Part shown: positions 1-5,998 of the stretch, piece by piece
Position numbering within the stretch: the first letter of the stretch is position 1
Layout: each line of letters begins with the position of its first letter
Source: Rhodobacterales bacterium 34-62-10
Lineage (GTDB): Bacteria > Pseudomonadota > Alphaproteobacteria > Rhodobacterales > Rhodobacteraceae
NCBI GenBank assembly: GCA_002282555.1
Contig: NCJR01000200.1
Coordinates: 1 to 7,938, forward strand
DNA: 7,938 bases
Reading direction: 5' to 3'
Position numbers and translations under genes: made by a program
The notes under the pieces: generated by a model
What the model was told of the DNA's origin: nothing
Databases searched by the model: none
The model's input: the letters and a program-made list of their open reading frames with translations, nothing else

Positions 1-199
1 GGCCGACTATGTCACGCGCGCGGGTGTGGTGACGCCGGTCACTCGACCCGTATGGCGTTTTGCACCTTCCCCCGGCACATCGGCCCTGTTCGACAGCGCC
101 CCCGCCGCCGCCGCCACCTTGCACGAATTGCAGGGTGTTTCGATCGAACAGGCCGGCGCCGCCCCCGGTGGTTTCACCCGTTTCCGCCTGAACTTCTGA
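1..199 (+). CDS. 3' end of an unidentified protein-coding gene
   Basis: The frame read from base 2 is open from the window edge to a TGA at 197-199. It encodes about 65 residues beginning ADYVTRAGVV and ending FTRFRLNF. The segment is rich in Ala, Pro and Gly with an alternating hydrophobic C-terminal end (GGFTRFRLNF), which would suit a final beta strand, but I recognise no family. The gene starts upstream of the window, so its length, start and any signal peptide cannot be judged. It ends 37 bases before the -35 box of the ffs promoter, so transcription could read into the SRP RNA, although ffs has its own promoter. Another plus-strand frame here (52-333) crosses the SRP RNA and is not credible. 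Confidence 0.6.
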   Translation, partial: ADYVTRAGVVTPVTRPVWRFAPSPGTSALFDSAPAAAATLHELQGVSIEQAGAAPGGFTRFRLNF

Positions 200-235
200 T
201 CCGCGCCCATTTGCGCGCGCCGCAAAACCGCGTTC

Positions 236-264
236 TTGCATATCCCGGGCCTGCCCCCTATATA
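236..264 (+). promoter_or_regulatory. Sigma-70-type promoter of ffs
   Basis: A -35 hexamer TTGCAT (236-241) and a -10 hexamer TATATA (259-264) are separated by exactly 17 bp. The start point predicted about 7 bp further on (near 271) coincides with the first base of the terminal stem of the SRP RNA. The agreement of spacing and RNA 5' end makes this the most convincing promoter in the window. Confidence 0.75.
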
Positions 265-269
265 AAGCG

Positions 270-368
270 TCGAGAGGTTGGCGCGGGCAGGCACCTCGCC
301 AACCCGGTCAGGTCCGGAAGGAAGCAGCCGTAACGAGCCCCGCTTGGGTCGTTGTCCAGCCTCTCACC
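270..368 (+). ncRNA. ffs: Signal recognition particle RNA (4.5S type)
   Basis: This is the RNA scaffold of the bacterial SRP. It binds Ffh and, with FtsY, targets nascent membrane proteins to the translocon. The universally conserved Ffh-binding hairpin (domain IV) is at about 306-329: it carries the GGTCAGG...GAAGCAGCC internal-loop strands and a GGAA tetraloop at 316-319 closed by C315-G320. The two ends pair: 272-281 (GAGAGGTTGG) with 356-365 (CCAGCCTCTC), ten pairs including one G-U. The inferred length of about 95-100 nt is that of the short 4.5S form without an Alu domain. Exact ends are inferred from the terminal stem and promoter position, so they may be off by a few bases. Confidence 0.95.
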
Positions 369-421
369 TTACCCCCCCTTGATCGTCATCCGTGCCCTGC
401 CACTTGCGCGTGCGCCTGAAA

Positions 422-453
422 CGGGCCAAGCATCGTGGCTGACCCGGATTTTT
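422..453 (+). terminator. Possible intrinsic terminator after ffs
   Basis: CGGGCCA (422-428) can pair with TGG (436-438) and CCCG (443-446), with a four-base bulge and a seven-base loop. The run GATTTTT (447-453) follows directly. It lies about 55 nt downstream of the mature SRP RNA end and just before rsgA, a plausible place to stop the ffs transcript. The stem is bulged and the T-run short, so the call is tentative. Confidence 0.35.
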
Positions 454-468
454 ACCTGAAAGCCACAG

Positions 469-1569
469 ATGCACGACAAACCCTCATCGCCAGACCAATC
501 CGGCTCCGCGCTGACGCTGGCCGATCTGGGCTGGTCCGCGCATTTCGAGGAACACTGCGAGGATGCTGCCGCGCTGTCGCCGATGCGGATCATCTCGGTC
601 CAACGGGCCATGGCGACCGGCCTTGATACCGCGGGGGAACATCCCTTGGGCTTTCCGCCGGAATTGCGCGCAGGCGGGCTGGCCGTCGGGGATTGGGTTC
701 TGGTCGATCCAGATACGGGCCGTATCGTCAAGGTGCTGGACCGCCTCTCGCTCCTCAGCCGCCGTGCAGCGGGGGTCGAGGCCAAGCCGCAGCTTCTGGC
801 GGCCAATGTGGATACGCTGTTCATCACCACTTCCTGCAACGCCGATTTCAACCCCGCGCGACTGGAGCGTTATCTGGTATTGGCACTGGACGCGGGCGTG
901 GCCCCCGTGATCGTTCTAACCAAAACCGATCAGGTGGAAGACCCCGCAACCTATATCGCACAGGCCAGCGCCCTGTCGGACAAACTGGCAGGCGTGATCG
1001 CCCTGAACGCCAAAGACCCGGCACAGGTCGCGCGCCTGTCAGATTGGTGTGGGCCGGGGCGCACGGTCGCCTTTGTCGGATCATCTGGTGTGGGCAAATC
1101 GACGCTGATCAATGCGCTGACTGGCAGTGTGCAGGCCACAGCCGATATGCGGCAGGACGATGCCAAGGGTCGGCACACGACCACAGCACGATCGCTGCAC
1201 CTGATCGCGGGCGGCGGGTTGGTGATCGACATGCCGGGGATGCGCGAACTGGGGCTGCATGACGTGGCAGGCGGCATCGCCGAGCTGTTCGAGGATATCA
1301 CCCTGCTGACCACGCAATGCAAATTCCGCGACTGCACGCACATGGCCGAACCCGGATGCGCCGTGCAAGCCGCAGTTGCCGAAGGGGATGTGGACCCCGC
1401 GCGTCTGGACCGCTGGCGCAAACTGAAATCCGAGGATCGGATGAACACCACCTCGATGACCGTCAGCCGTCGCCGGGCCCGCGCCCTGAGCCGCGCGCAC
1501 AAGGCCGAGCAGGACGCGAACCGCAACGCCAAAACCGCCAAACCCGGCAAGGGTCCCCGCAAGGGTTAG
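469..1569 (+). CDS. rsgA: Small ribosomal subunit biogenesis GTPase RsgA
   Basis: RsgA (YjeQ) is a circularly permuted GTPase that checks late 30S maturation and releases RbfA in the cytoplasm. The 366-residue product shows the permuted motif order that defines the family: G4 TKTD (151-154), then G1/Walker A GSSGVGKST (204-212), G2 region GRHTTT (234-239) and G3 DMPG (254-257). A C-terminal zinc knuckle follows with C284, C289, H291 and C297. The N-terminal part to about residue 105 corresponds to the OB fold. A basic tail (residues 333-366, many Arg/Lys) probably contacts rRNA. An in-frame TGA at 457-459 makes ATG 469 the first available start, and the opening LADLGWSAHFEEH is typical of family N-termini; no strong ribosome binding site precedes it. 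It is convergent with the phosphatase gene downstream. Confidence 0.96.
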   Translation: MHDKPSSPDQSGSALTLADLGWSAHFEEHCEDAAALSPMRIISVQRAMATGLDTAGEHPLGFPPELRAGGLAVGDWVLVDPDTGRIVKVLDRLSLLSRRAAGVEAKPQLLAANVDTLFITTSCNADFNPARLERYLVLALDAGVAPVIVLTKTDQVEDPATYIAQASALSDKLAGVIALNAKDPAQVARLSDWCGPGRTVAFVGSSGVGKSTLINALTGSVQATADMRQDDAKGRHTTTARSLHLIAGGGLVIDMPGMRELGLHDVAGGIAELFEDITLLTTQCKFRDCTHMAEPGCAVQAAVAEGDVDPARLDRWRKLKSEDRMNTTSMTVSRRRARALSRAHKAEQDANRNAKTAKPGKGPRKG

Positions 1570-1582
1570 ACCCGCTTTACAG

Positions 1583-1677
1583 CGTTTCGATTTCACCCTG
1601 AGATAGAACTTGTCACCTGACGCGTTGAAATATTTGATTTCAGGCAGTGTTAGGTGACTAAGGTTTAATCGATAACG
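1583..1677. repeat. AT-rich nested palindrome between convergent genes
   Basis: Three concentric arm pairs share one centre. The outer arm is 1583-1592 (CGTTTCGATT) with 1667-1677, ten pairs and one bulged base. The middle arm is 1612-1623 with 1647-1658, built on GTCACCT/AGGTGAC and continued by G-U-containing pairs. The inner arm is 1626-1631 (TGAAAT) with 1637-1642 (ATTTCA), loop ATTTG. GC is about 41% by hand count, well below the flanking genes. It fills almost the whole gap between the rsgA stop and the phosphatase stop. It could be a bidirectional transcription stop, a REP/MITE-like interspersed element, or both; no coding role is apparent. Confidence 0.6.
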
Positions 1678-1679
1678 TT

Positions 1680-2180
1680 TCAGGATTGCGTCTTGCTCCG
1701 TCGCCGCAAGGCCCAGTCCATCTGCGCCTCGGTCTCGATCGCGCAGGGGCGCAGGGCGCGCAGCCGTTTCAACGCCGGTCCCGCAGCTTCGCCCGCCTCG
1801 ATCATCAGGCGCAGCGCGATCATGCCGGATCGCCCACAGCCGCCCTTGCAATGCACCAGGACACGTCCACCCCCCGCCAGCGCACGCAGCGCCATGGCGC
1901 TGGCCTCGCGCCAGCGGGCGTTCACATCGCGATCCGGGGTGCCGAAATCCGCGATCGGCAGATGCACCCAGCGCGCGCCGCGTTCCTGCATATCCTGCCC
2001 CAGGGTTTCGGACCCGGTTTCGATCATCTCGATCCGCGTCGTCAGGCTGATCACCAGCGCCGGTTGCCATTCGCGCATATGCGCCAGATCAGCGGCATAA
2101 TTGCCCTGTCCTCCGGGCATAGGGGCGATGGCAAGGATACCACCCGCGACGGGCAGGGCATGGATGACCAGCGCAGACAT
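1680..2180 (-). CDS. Small protein phosphatase of the tyrosine/dual-specificity type
   Basis: The product has 166 residues. The P-loop signature HCX5RS is complete: H110, catalytic C111, then KGGCG, R117 and S118. VHLPIADFGTPD (72-83) supplies the likely general acid, D78. Size and motif fit the cysteine-based dual-specificity/tyrosine phosphatase superfamily, which hydrolyses phosphoesters through a cysteinyl-phosphate; the substrate cannot be told from the sequence. The start ATG (2178-2180) is preceded by AAGGA nine bases upstream, which argues against a longer frame opening at 2330 inside the preceding gene. The stop codon of the metallopeptidase gene is one base upstream (TGACATG), so the two are probably cotranscribed and translationally coupled. 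There is no signal peptide, so a cytoplasmic location is inferred. Confidence 0.85.
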   Translation of the reverse strand: MSALVIHALPVAGGILAIAPMPGGQGNYAADLAHMREWQPALVISLTTRIEMIETGSETLGQDMQERGARWVHLPIADFGTPDRDVNARWREASAMALRALAGGGRVLVHCKGGCGRSGMIALRLMIEAGEAAGPALKRLRALRPCAIETEAQMDWALRRRSKTQS

Positions 2181-2181
2181 G

Positions 2182-3024
2182 TCAGAGCGTCCTTGCCCCG
2201 AATGTGTCACAGCGCCCGATCTCGCCACTGTCATAGCCGATGGCGAACCAACGCGCGCGCTGCTCGCTGGTGCCATGGGTGAATGTATGCGGCTGCGGCA
2301 CGCGCCCGGCCCGCTTCTGCAACAGATCATCCCCGATCATCCGGGCAGCGTTCAGGGCCTCCTCCAGATCGCCGGGTTCCAGCAAACCATCCACCGCCCG
2401 CGCCCAGACACCCGACAGGCAATCCGCCTGCAATTCCAGTCGCACCGTCAGGGCATTGCCCTCGGCGGTGCTGGCGGCTTGGCGGGCGCGGTGGACCTGC
2501 CCCAGAATACCCAGCTCGTTCTGGATGTGATGGGCGACTTCATGCGCGATGACATAAGCCGCCGCGAAATCCCCCTTGGCGCCCAACTCACGCGACAGCG
2601 TGGCGAAAAACTCGGTATCCAGATAGGCCTTGCGATCCGCCGGGCAGTAGAAGGGCCCCGTCGCACCCGACGCCCCGCCGCATGGACTTTGCGTGACACC
2701 GGAATACAGCACCAGAACGGGCGGGTTGTAGTCACGCCCTGCCTGCGCCGGCATGACCTGATCCCAGACTACTTCGGTCGTGGCCAGAACGCGCGCGGTA
2801 AAGTCGGCCGCGTGATTCTCGGCCTCGGTCGGGGTGCGTTGTGTGATCTGCTCGCGCGGGGCCTGATCCTGCAACAGTGGCGTCACATCGATTCCGGCGA
2901 AATAACCAATCGCCAGAACAATCAGCAGGCCCACCCCGCCGATACCGGCCTTGCCACCGCCCCGCCGCGCCTGACCACGTCGATCCTCTATATTGCGGCT
3001 GCGCCGCACATCTTTAAGCCGCAT
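2182..3024 (-). CDS. ypfJ: YpfJ-family neutral zinc metallopeptidase, membrane-anchored
   Basis: This 280-residue protein matches the YpfJ/KPN_02809 family (Pfam Zn_peptidase, PF04228). It opens with the typical basic stretch MRLKDVRRSRNIEDRRG, has one hydrophobic segment at about 30-48 (VGLLIVLAIGYF) and then an extracytoplasmic domain. The zinc motif HEVAH is at 161-165 (H161, E162, H165). ELQADC (197-202) provides a probable third ligand, E197. C115 and C127 could form a disulfide. The family is predicted to be a peptidase, but its substrates are not established. Two upstream in-frame starts exist (GTG 3052-3054 and ATG 3049-3051), but homologues begin like MRLKD, so ATG 3022-3024 is chosen. 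It is the first gene of a two-gene unit with the phosphatase and is divergent from dnaX. Confidence 0.9.
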   Translation of the reverse strand: MRLKDVRRSRNIEDRRGQARRGGGKAGIGGVGLLIVLAIGYFAGIDVTPLLQDQAPREQITQRTPTEAENHAADFTARVLATTEVVWDQVMPAQAGRDYNPPVLVLYSGVTQSPCGGASGATGPFYCPADRKAYLDTEFFATLSRELGAKGDFAAAYVIAHEVAHHIQNELGILGQVHRARQAASTAEGNALTVRLELQADCLSGVWARAVDGLLEPGDLEEALNAARMIGDDLLQKRAGRVPQPHTFTHGTSEQRARWFAIGYDSGEIGRCDTFGARTL

Positions 3025-3177
3025 GGTCGATCCCCCCCGGACCCCAGTCATCACGTTCAGACTACACCAAAGACGGTAGCGGAAAACCCCGGATTCACTG
3101 CCCTGTCATGCCGCCATGTCTGGACGCGGGCGGGTGCATTCCCTAGGTTGGGTCTTGACCCCTGACCCTGAGGCCCC
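3025..3177. promoter_or_regulatory. Divergent intergenic region between ypfJ and dnaX, with a small dyad
   Basis: These 153 bases must hold the promoters of both divergent transcripts. I find no convincing -35/-10 pair on either strand. A perfect dyad GGGTCTTGACCC lies at 3150-3161, 16 bases before the dnaX ATG. It is followed by GACCC again at 3164-3168 and by the probable dnaX ribosome binding site GAGG (3170-3173). The dyad could be an operator or a leader hairpin; this is weak inference. Confidence 0.3.
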
Positions 3178-4840
3178 ATGACCCAGTCCCCCACCACCGG
3201 CTACCGCGTTCTGGCCCGGAAATACCGGCCCGAAACCTTTGCCGATCTGGTCGGACAGGATGCGATGGTGCGCACCCTGCGCAACGCCTTTGCCGCCGAC
3301 CGGATCGCGCAGGCCTTCATCATGACGGGTATCCGGGGCACCGGGAAAACCACGACAGCGCGGATCATCGCCAAGGGCATGAACTGCATCGGGCCGGATG
3401 GCACGGGCGGGCCGACCACCGATCCCTGCGGCACCTGCGAGCATTGTACAGCCATCATGGAAGGCCGCCATGTCGATGTGATGGAGATGGACGCCGCCTC
3501 GCGCACCGGCGTGGGCGATATCCGCGAGATCATCGAGAGCGTGCATTACCGCGCCGCCTCTGCGCGCTACAAGATCTATATCATCGACGAGGTGCACATG
3601 CTCTCGACCAGCGCGTTCAACGCGCTGCTCAAGACGCTTGAGGAACCGCCCGCGCATGTGAAATTCATCTTCGCCACGACCGAAATCCGTAAAGTGCCCG
3701 TCACCGTGCTGTCGCGCTGCCAGCGATTCGACCTGCGCCGGATCGAACCCGAGGTGATGATCGCCCTGCTGCGCAGGATCGCCGGGGCTGAGGGGGCGCA
3801 GATCACCGATGATGCGCTGGCCCTGATCACCCGCGCCGCCGAAGGCTCGGCCCGCGATGCCACCTCTCTGCTGGATCAGGCGATTTCCCACGGTGCGGGC
3901 GAAACCACCGCCGATCAGGTGCGCTCCATGCTGGGGCTGGCCGATCGGGGCCGGGTGCTGGACCTGTTCGACATGATCATGCGCGGCGATGCGGGTGGCG
4001 CGCTGGCGGAACTTGGCGCGCAATATGCGGACGGGGCAGACCCCATGGCCGTGCTGCGCGATCTGGCCGAGGTGACGCATTGGATATCCGTGGTCAAGAT
4101 CACACCGGACGCCGCTGACGACCCGACCGTGGGCCCGGATGAACGCGCCCGCGGGCAGACCATGGCCGCAGGGCTGCCGCTGCGCGCGCTTGCGCGGATG
4201 TGGCAGATGCTGCTCAAGGCACTGGATGAGGTGGCGCAGGCCCCCAACGCGATGATGGCCGCCGAAATGGCCGTGATCCGCCTGACCCATGTGGCCGACC
4301 TGCCCACGCCCGAAGAGCTGGTGCGCAAACTGCCGAACAGTGCCCTCCGGGAATGCTAGCGGCAACGCGGTGCAGGCTCTCGCGCTTGACGCGGATCAGG
4401 CGCTGGCCCGCTTTCCGACCTTTGATCATGTGGTTGACCTGATCCGCGCCAACCGCGACGTCAAACTGCTGGTCGAGGTGGAAACCGGCGTGCAACTGGC
4501 CGCCTACCGCCCCGGCCGCATCGAATTTGTCCCCGCCCAGGGTGCCGCGCCCGATCTGGCGCAACGGCTGGGCCAACGCCTGCAACTCTGGACCGGCAAC
4601 CGCTGGGCGGTGACACTGGTCAACGATGGCGGCGCCCCCTCCATCGCCGCCGCGCGTGACGCGAGTGAGGCCAATCTCAAGGCCGAAGTGACCGCCCATC
4701 CGATGATGCAGGCCGTGCTCAGCGCCTTTCCCAAGGCCCGTATCACCGAAATCCGCACACCCGACAAACTCGCCGCCGCCGCCCAGACCGAGGCGCTGCC
4801 CGAGGTCGAGGATGAATGGGACCCGTTCGAGGATGACTGA
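3178..4840 (+). CDS. dnaX: DNA polymerase III subunit gamma/tau, interrupted by a +1 frame change
   Basis: DnaX is the ATPase of the clamp loader that places the beta clamp on DNA; its tau form also bridges polymerase cores and DnaB. The first frame (3178-4359, 393 residues) has Walker A GIRGTGKTT (51-59), a zinc module C70, C84, C87, C90, Walker B YIIDEVHM (134-141), the SRC motif (179-181) and sensor 2 GSARD (223-227), then domain III ending PTPEELVRKL. It stops at TAG 4357-4359. The C-terminal tau-like region continues one frame over and ends at TGA 4838-4840, with HVVDLIRANRDVKLL, PGRIEFVP, LGQRLQLWTG and the acidic tail EVEDEWDPFEDD, all typical of alphaproteobacterial DnaX. The span of 1663 bases equals 3n+1; skipping one base gives 553 residues. 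The linker is unusually short. The ribosome binding site is GAGG at 3170-3173. ybaB and recR follow. Confidence 0.93.
4333..4359 (+). other. dnaX: Frame-change site in dnaX
   Basis: The shift must lie between the last stop in the second frame (TGA 4274-4276) and the stop of the first (TAG 4357-4359). The family-typical VRKL ends at 4332 in the first frame. In the second frame, 4346-4369 encodes a tandem peptide repeat SGNA-SGNA with different synonymous codons, a sign that this frame is really translated from about 4346. The shift therefore falls in about 4333-4346, which contains the run GCCC (4342-4345); removing one C would read NSASGNASGNA without interruption. I see no E. coli-type AAAAAAG slippery heptamer, and the change is +1, not -1. 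Confidence 0.7.
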
Positions 4841-4879
4841 ACGGAACCACAACACCACACCAACACAAGGAACGACACG

Positions 4880-5224
4880 ATGCTCAAAGGACTAGGCGGA
4901 CTTGGCGACATGGCCAAGATGATGAAAGCCGCGCAGGACATGCAGCAGAAGATGGCTGACCTGCAGGAACAAATGGCCCAGATGACCGTCACCGGCGAAT
5001 CCGGTGCCGGGCTGGTCAAGGCCACCTGCACCGTCAAAGGCGAACTCAAGGGGCTGGACATCGACCCCTCCATCTTCAACCCCGATGAAAAAGAAGTCGT
5101 CGAAGACCTGATCCTAGCCGCGATCAAGGACGCGCAGGGCAAAGCCTCGGACAAGGCGCAGGCTGAAATGGCCAAGCTGACCGAAGGGCTGGGTCTGCCC
5201 AAGGACATGAAACTGCCGTTCTGA
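4880..5224 (+). CDS. ybaB: YbaB/EbfC family nucleoid-associated protein
   Basis: The 114-residue product has the YbaB/EbfC layout. A Met/Gln-rich amphipathic N-terminal helix (about 8-36, [21 protein letters not shown]) is followed by short strands around [29 protein letters not shown] (36-64), and then the characteristic [18 protein letters not shown] helix (69-86). Family members form dimers that bind DNA and associate with the nucleoid. The position between dnaX and recR is the conserved genomic home of this family. A strong ribosome binding site AAGGAA (4867-4872) lies seven bases before the ATG, in an A/C-rich 39-base spacer after dnaX. The end of the gene lies inside a hairpin (5217-5237), so a terminator may limit read-through to recR. 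Confidence 0.95.
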   Translation: MLKGLGGLGDMAKMMKAAQDMQQKMADLQEQMAQMTVTGESGAGLVKATCTVKGELKGLDIDPSIFNPDEKEVVEDLILAAIKDAQGKASDKAQAEMAKLTEGLGLPKDMKLPF

Positions 5225-5264
5225 CCCTGTCAGGACGCGCCCTTTCATCGTTCTGCAAATACTC
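5217..5264 (+). terminator. Terminator-like hairpin plus conserved tail after ybaB
   Basis: CGTTCTGAC (5217-5225) pairs with GTCAGGACG (5229-5237) over nine base pairs around a CCT loop, and the ybaB stop codon lies in the stem. One pair (T5220-G5234) is a wobble only in the plus-strand transcript and would be A-C in the other, which supports plus-strand function. The tail at 5243-5264 starts TTTC and contains CTGCAAATA. It matches the tail after the decarboxylase terminator at 17 of 22 positions. The T-content is modest, so termination may be partial, letting some transcripts continue into recR. Confidence 0.5.
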
Positions 5265-5297
5265 ATCCCACCCTGCCCCCGGACCGGACACAAGCAC

Positions 5298-5891
5298 ATG
5301 AGCGCCACGCGCGAGATCGAGGCCCTGATCGACATGATGGCACGGCTGCCCGGCCTTGGCCCGCGTTCGGCACGGCGCGCGGTGCTGCACATGATCCGCA
5401 AACGCTCTGTGTTGATGACACCGCTGGCCGACCTCATGCAAAAGGTCGCTGCTTCGGCGCGGGAATGCCTGAACTGCGGCAATATCGGCACGGGCGACAT
5501 CTGCGATATCTGCGCCTCGGACAATCGGGCGAATGGCATGATCTGCGTGGTCGAGGATGTGGCCGACCTCTGGGCGCTGGAACGCTCGGGCGTATTCAAG
5601 GGCCGCTATCACGTCCTGGGCGGCACGCTTTCGGCGCTGGATCAGGTGGGGCCGGAACAGTTGCGCATCCCGCGCCTGATCGACCGCGTCGATAGCGAAG
5701 CGGTGACCGAGGTGATCCTTGCGCTGAACGCCACCGTGGATGGCCAGACGACTGCCCATTACATCGCCGAACAACTGGAGGATCGTGTCACGCTCACCTC
5801 TCTGGCGCAGGGCGTGCCGATCGGGGGAGAGTTGGACTATCTGGATGACGGCACCATCACAGCAGCTTTGAACGCGCGGCGCAGGGTCTGA
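5298..5891 (+). CDS. recR: Recombination mediator protein RecR
   Basis: RecR works with RecO (and RecF) to load RecA on SSB-coated single-stranded DNA at gaps during recombinational repair. The 197-residue length is standard for the family. In order: a helix-hairpin-helix segment [11 protein letters not shown] (17-27), a four-cysteine zinc finger (C57, C60, C69, C72), a Toprim domain starting [17 protein letters not shown] (82-98) with acidic residues E86 and D87, and the C-terminal [20 protein letters not shown] (172-191). It follows ybaB after 73 bases, the third member of the dnaX-ybaB-recR cluster. No clear Shine-Dalgarno precedes ATG 5298 (only a GGAC stretch around 5281-5288), so translation initiation may be modest. 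A hairpin after the stop (5905-5909 with 5917-5921) has no T-run. Confidence 0.97.
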   Translation: MSATREIEALIDMMARLPGLGPRSARRAVLHMIRKRSVLMTPLADLMQKVAASARECLNCGNIGTGDICDICASDNRANGMICVVEDVADLWALERSGVFKGRYHVLGGTLSALDQVGPEQLRIPRLIDRVDSEAVTEVILALNATVDGQTTAHYIAEQLEDRVTLTSLAQGVPIGGELDYLDDGTITAALNARRRV

Positions 5892-5932
5892 TCCTGATTC
5901 CCGGACCGCGCGCCGTGCGGTGACGTGGGTGT

Positions 5933-5987
5933 GGATATTTGCAGCAAGAAGAAACAGGCACGCGCAAGGTCATATCCCGCGCGCGCC
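5933..5987 (-). terminator. Intrinsic terminator of the decarboxylase gene, with conserved tail
   Basis: In the minus-strand transcript, GGCGCGCGC (5987-5979) pairs with GCGCGTGCC (5965-5957) over nine pairs, with a 13-base loop. One of these is G-U in the minus transcript but A-C on the plus strand, which sets the direction. The hairpin begins 11 bases after the decarboxylase stop. It is followed at once by TG and then TTTCTTCTTG (5954-5945) and CTGCAAATA (5945-5937). The tail matches the one after ybaB in the opposite orientation. Confidence 0.7.
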
Positions 5988-5998
5988 ATGGGGCATCG

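Noticed and set aside
1081..2070. Open frame of 329 codons on the minus strand spanning rsgA, the palindrome and part of the phosphatase gene
   Set aside because: It crosses three unrelated features, and its sequence is explained as an antisense or shifted-frame reading of each. The stretch through the palindrome is only open because that element lacks stops in this frame.
2181..2330. A longer phosphatase starting at 2330 (50 extra residues)
   Set aside because: The extra part lies entirely within the peptidase coding region and looks like an out-of-frame translation, whereas ATG 2178-2180 has a ribosome binding site and gives a family-like start.
2101..3165. Open frame of 354 codons on the plus strand opposite the metallopeptidase gene
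   Set aside because: It overlaps a gene with an intact HEVAH zinc motif on the other strand, and its own translation shows no domain.
4277..4359. E. coli-type -1 programmed frameshift in dnaX
   Set aside because: There is no A-run or X-XXY-YYZ heptamer in the first frame here, and the downstream domain is in the +1 frame, not the -1 frame.
3106..4365. Open frame of 419 codons on the minus strand opposite dnaX
   Set aside because: It is an antisense shadow of the DnaX N-terminal region, with biased His/Gly/Arg composition and no family resemblance.
4289..4840. The second dnaX frame as an independent gene starting at ATG 4289
   Set aside because: The first residues from 4289 are the out-of-frame reading of the conserved PTPEELVRKL codons, and no ribosome binding site precedes it. 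Homology begins only after the shift point.
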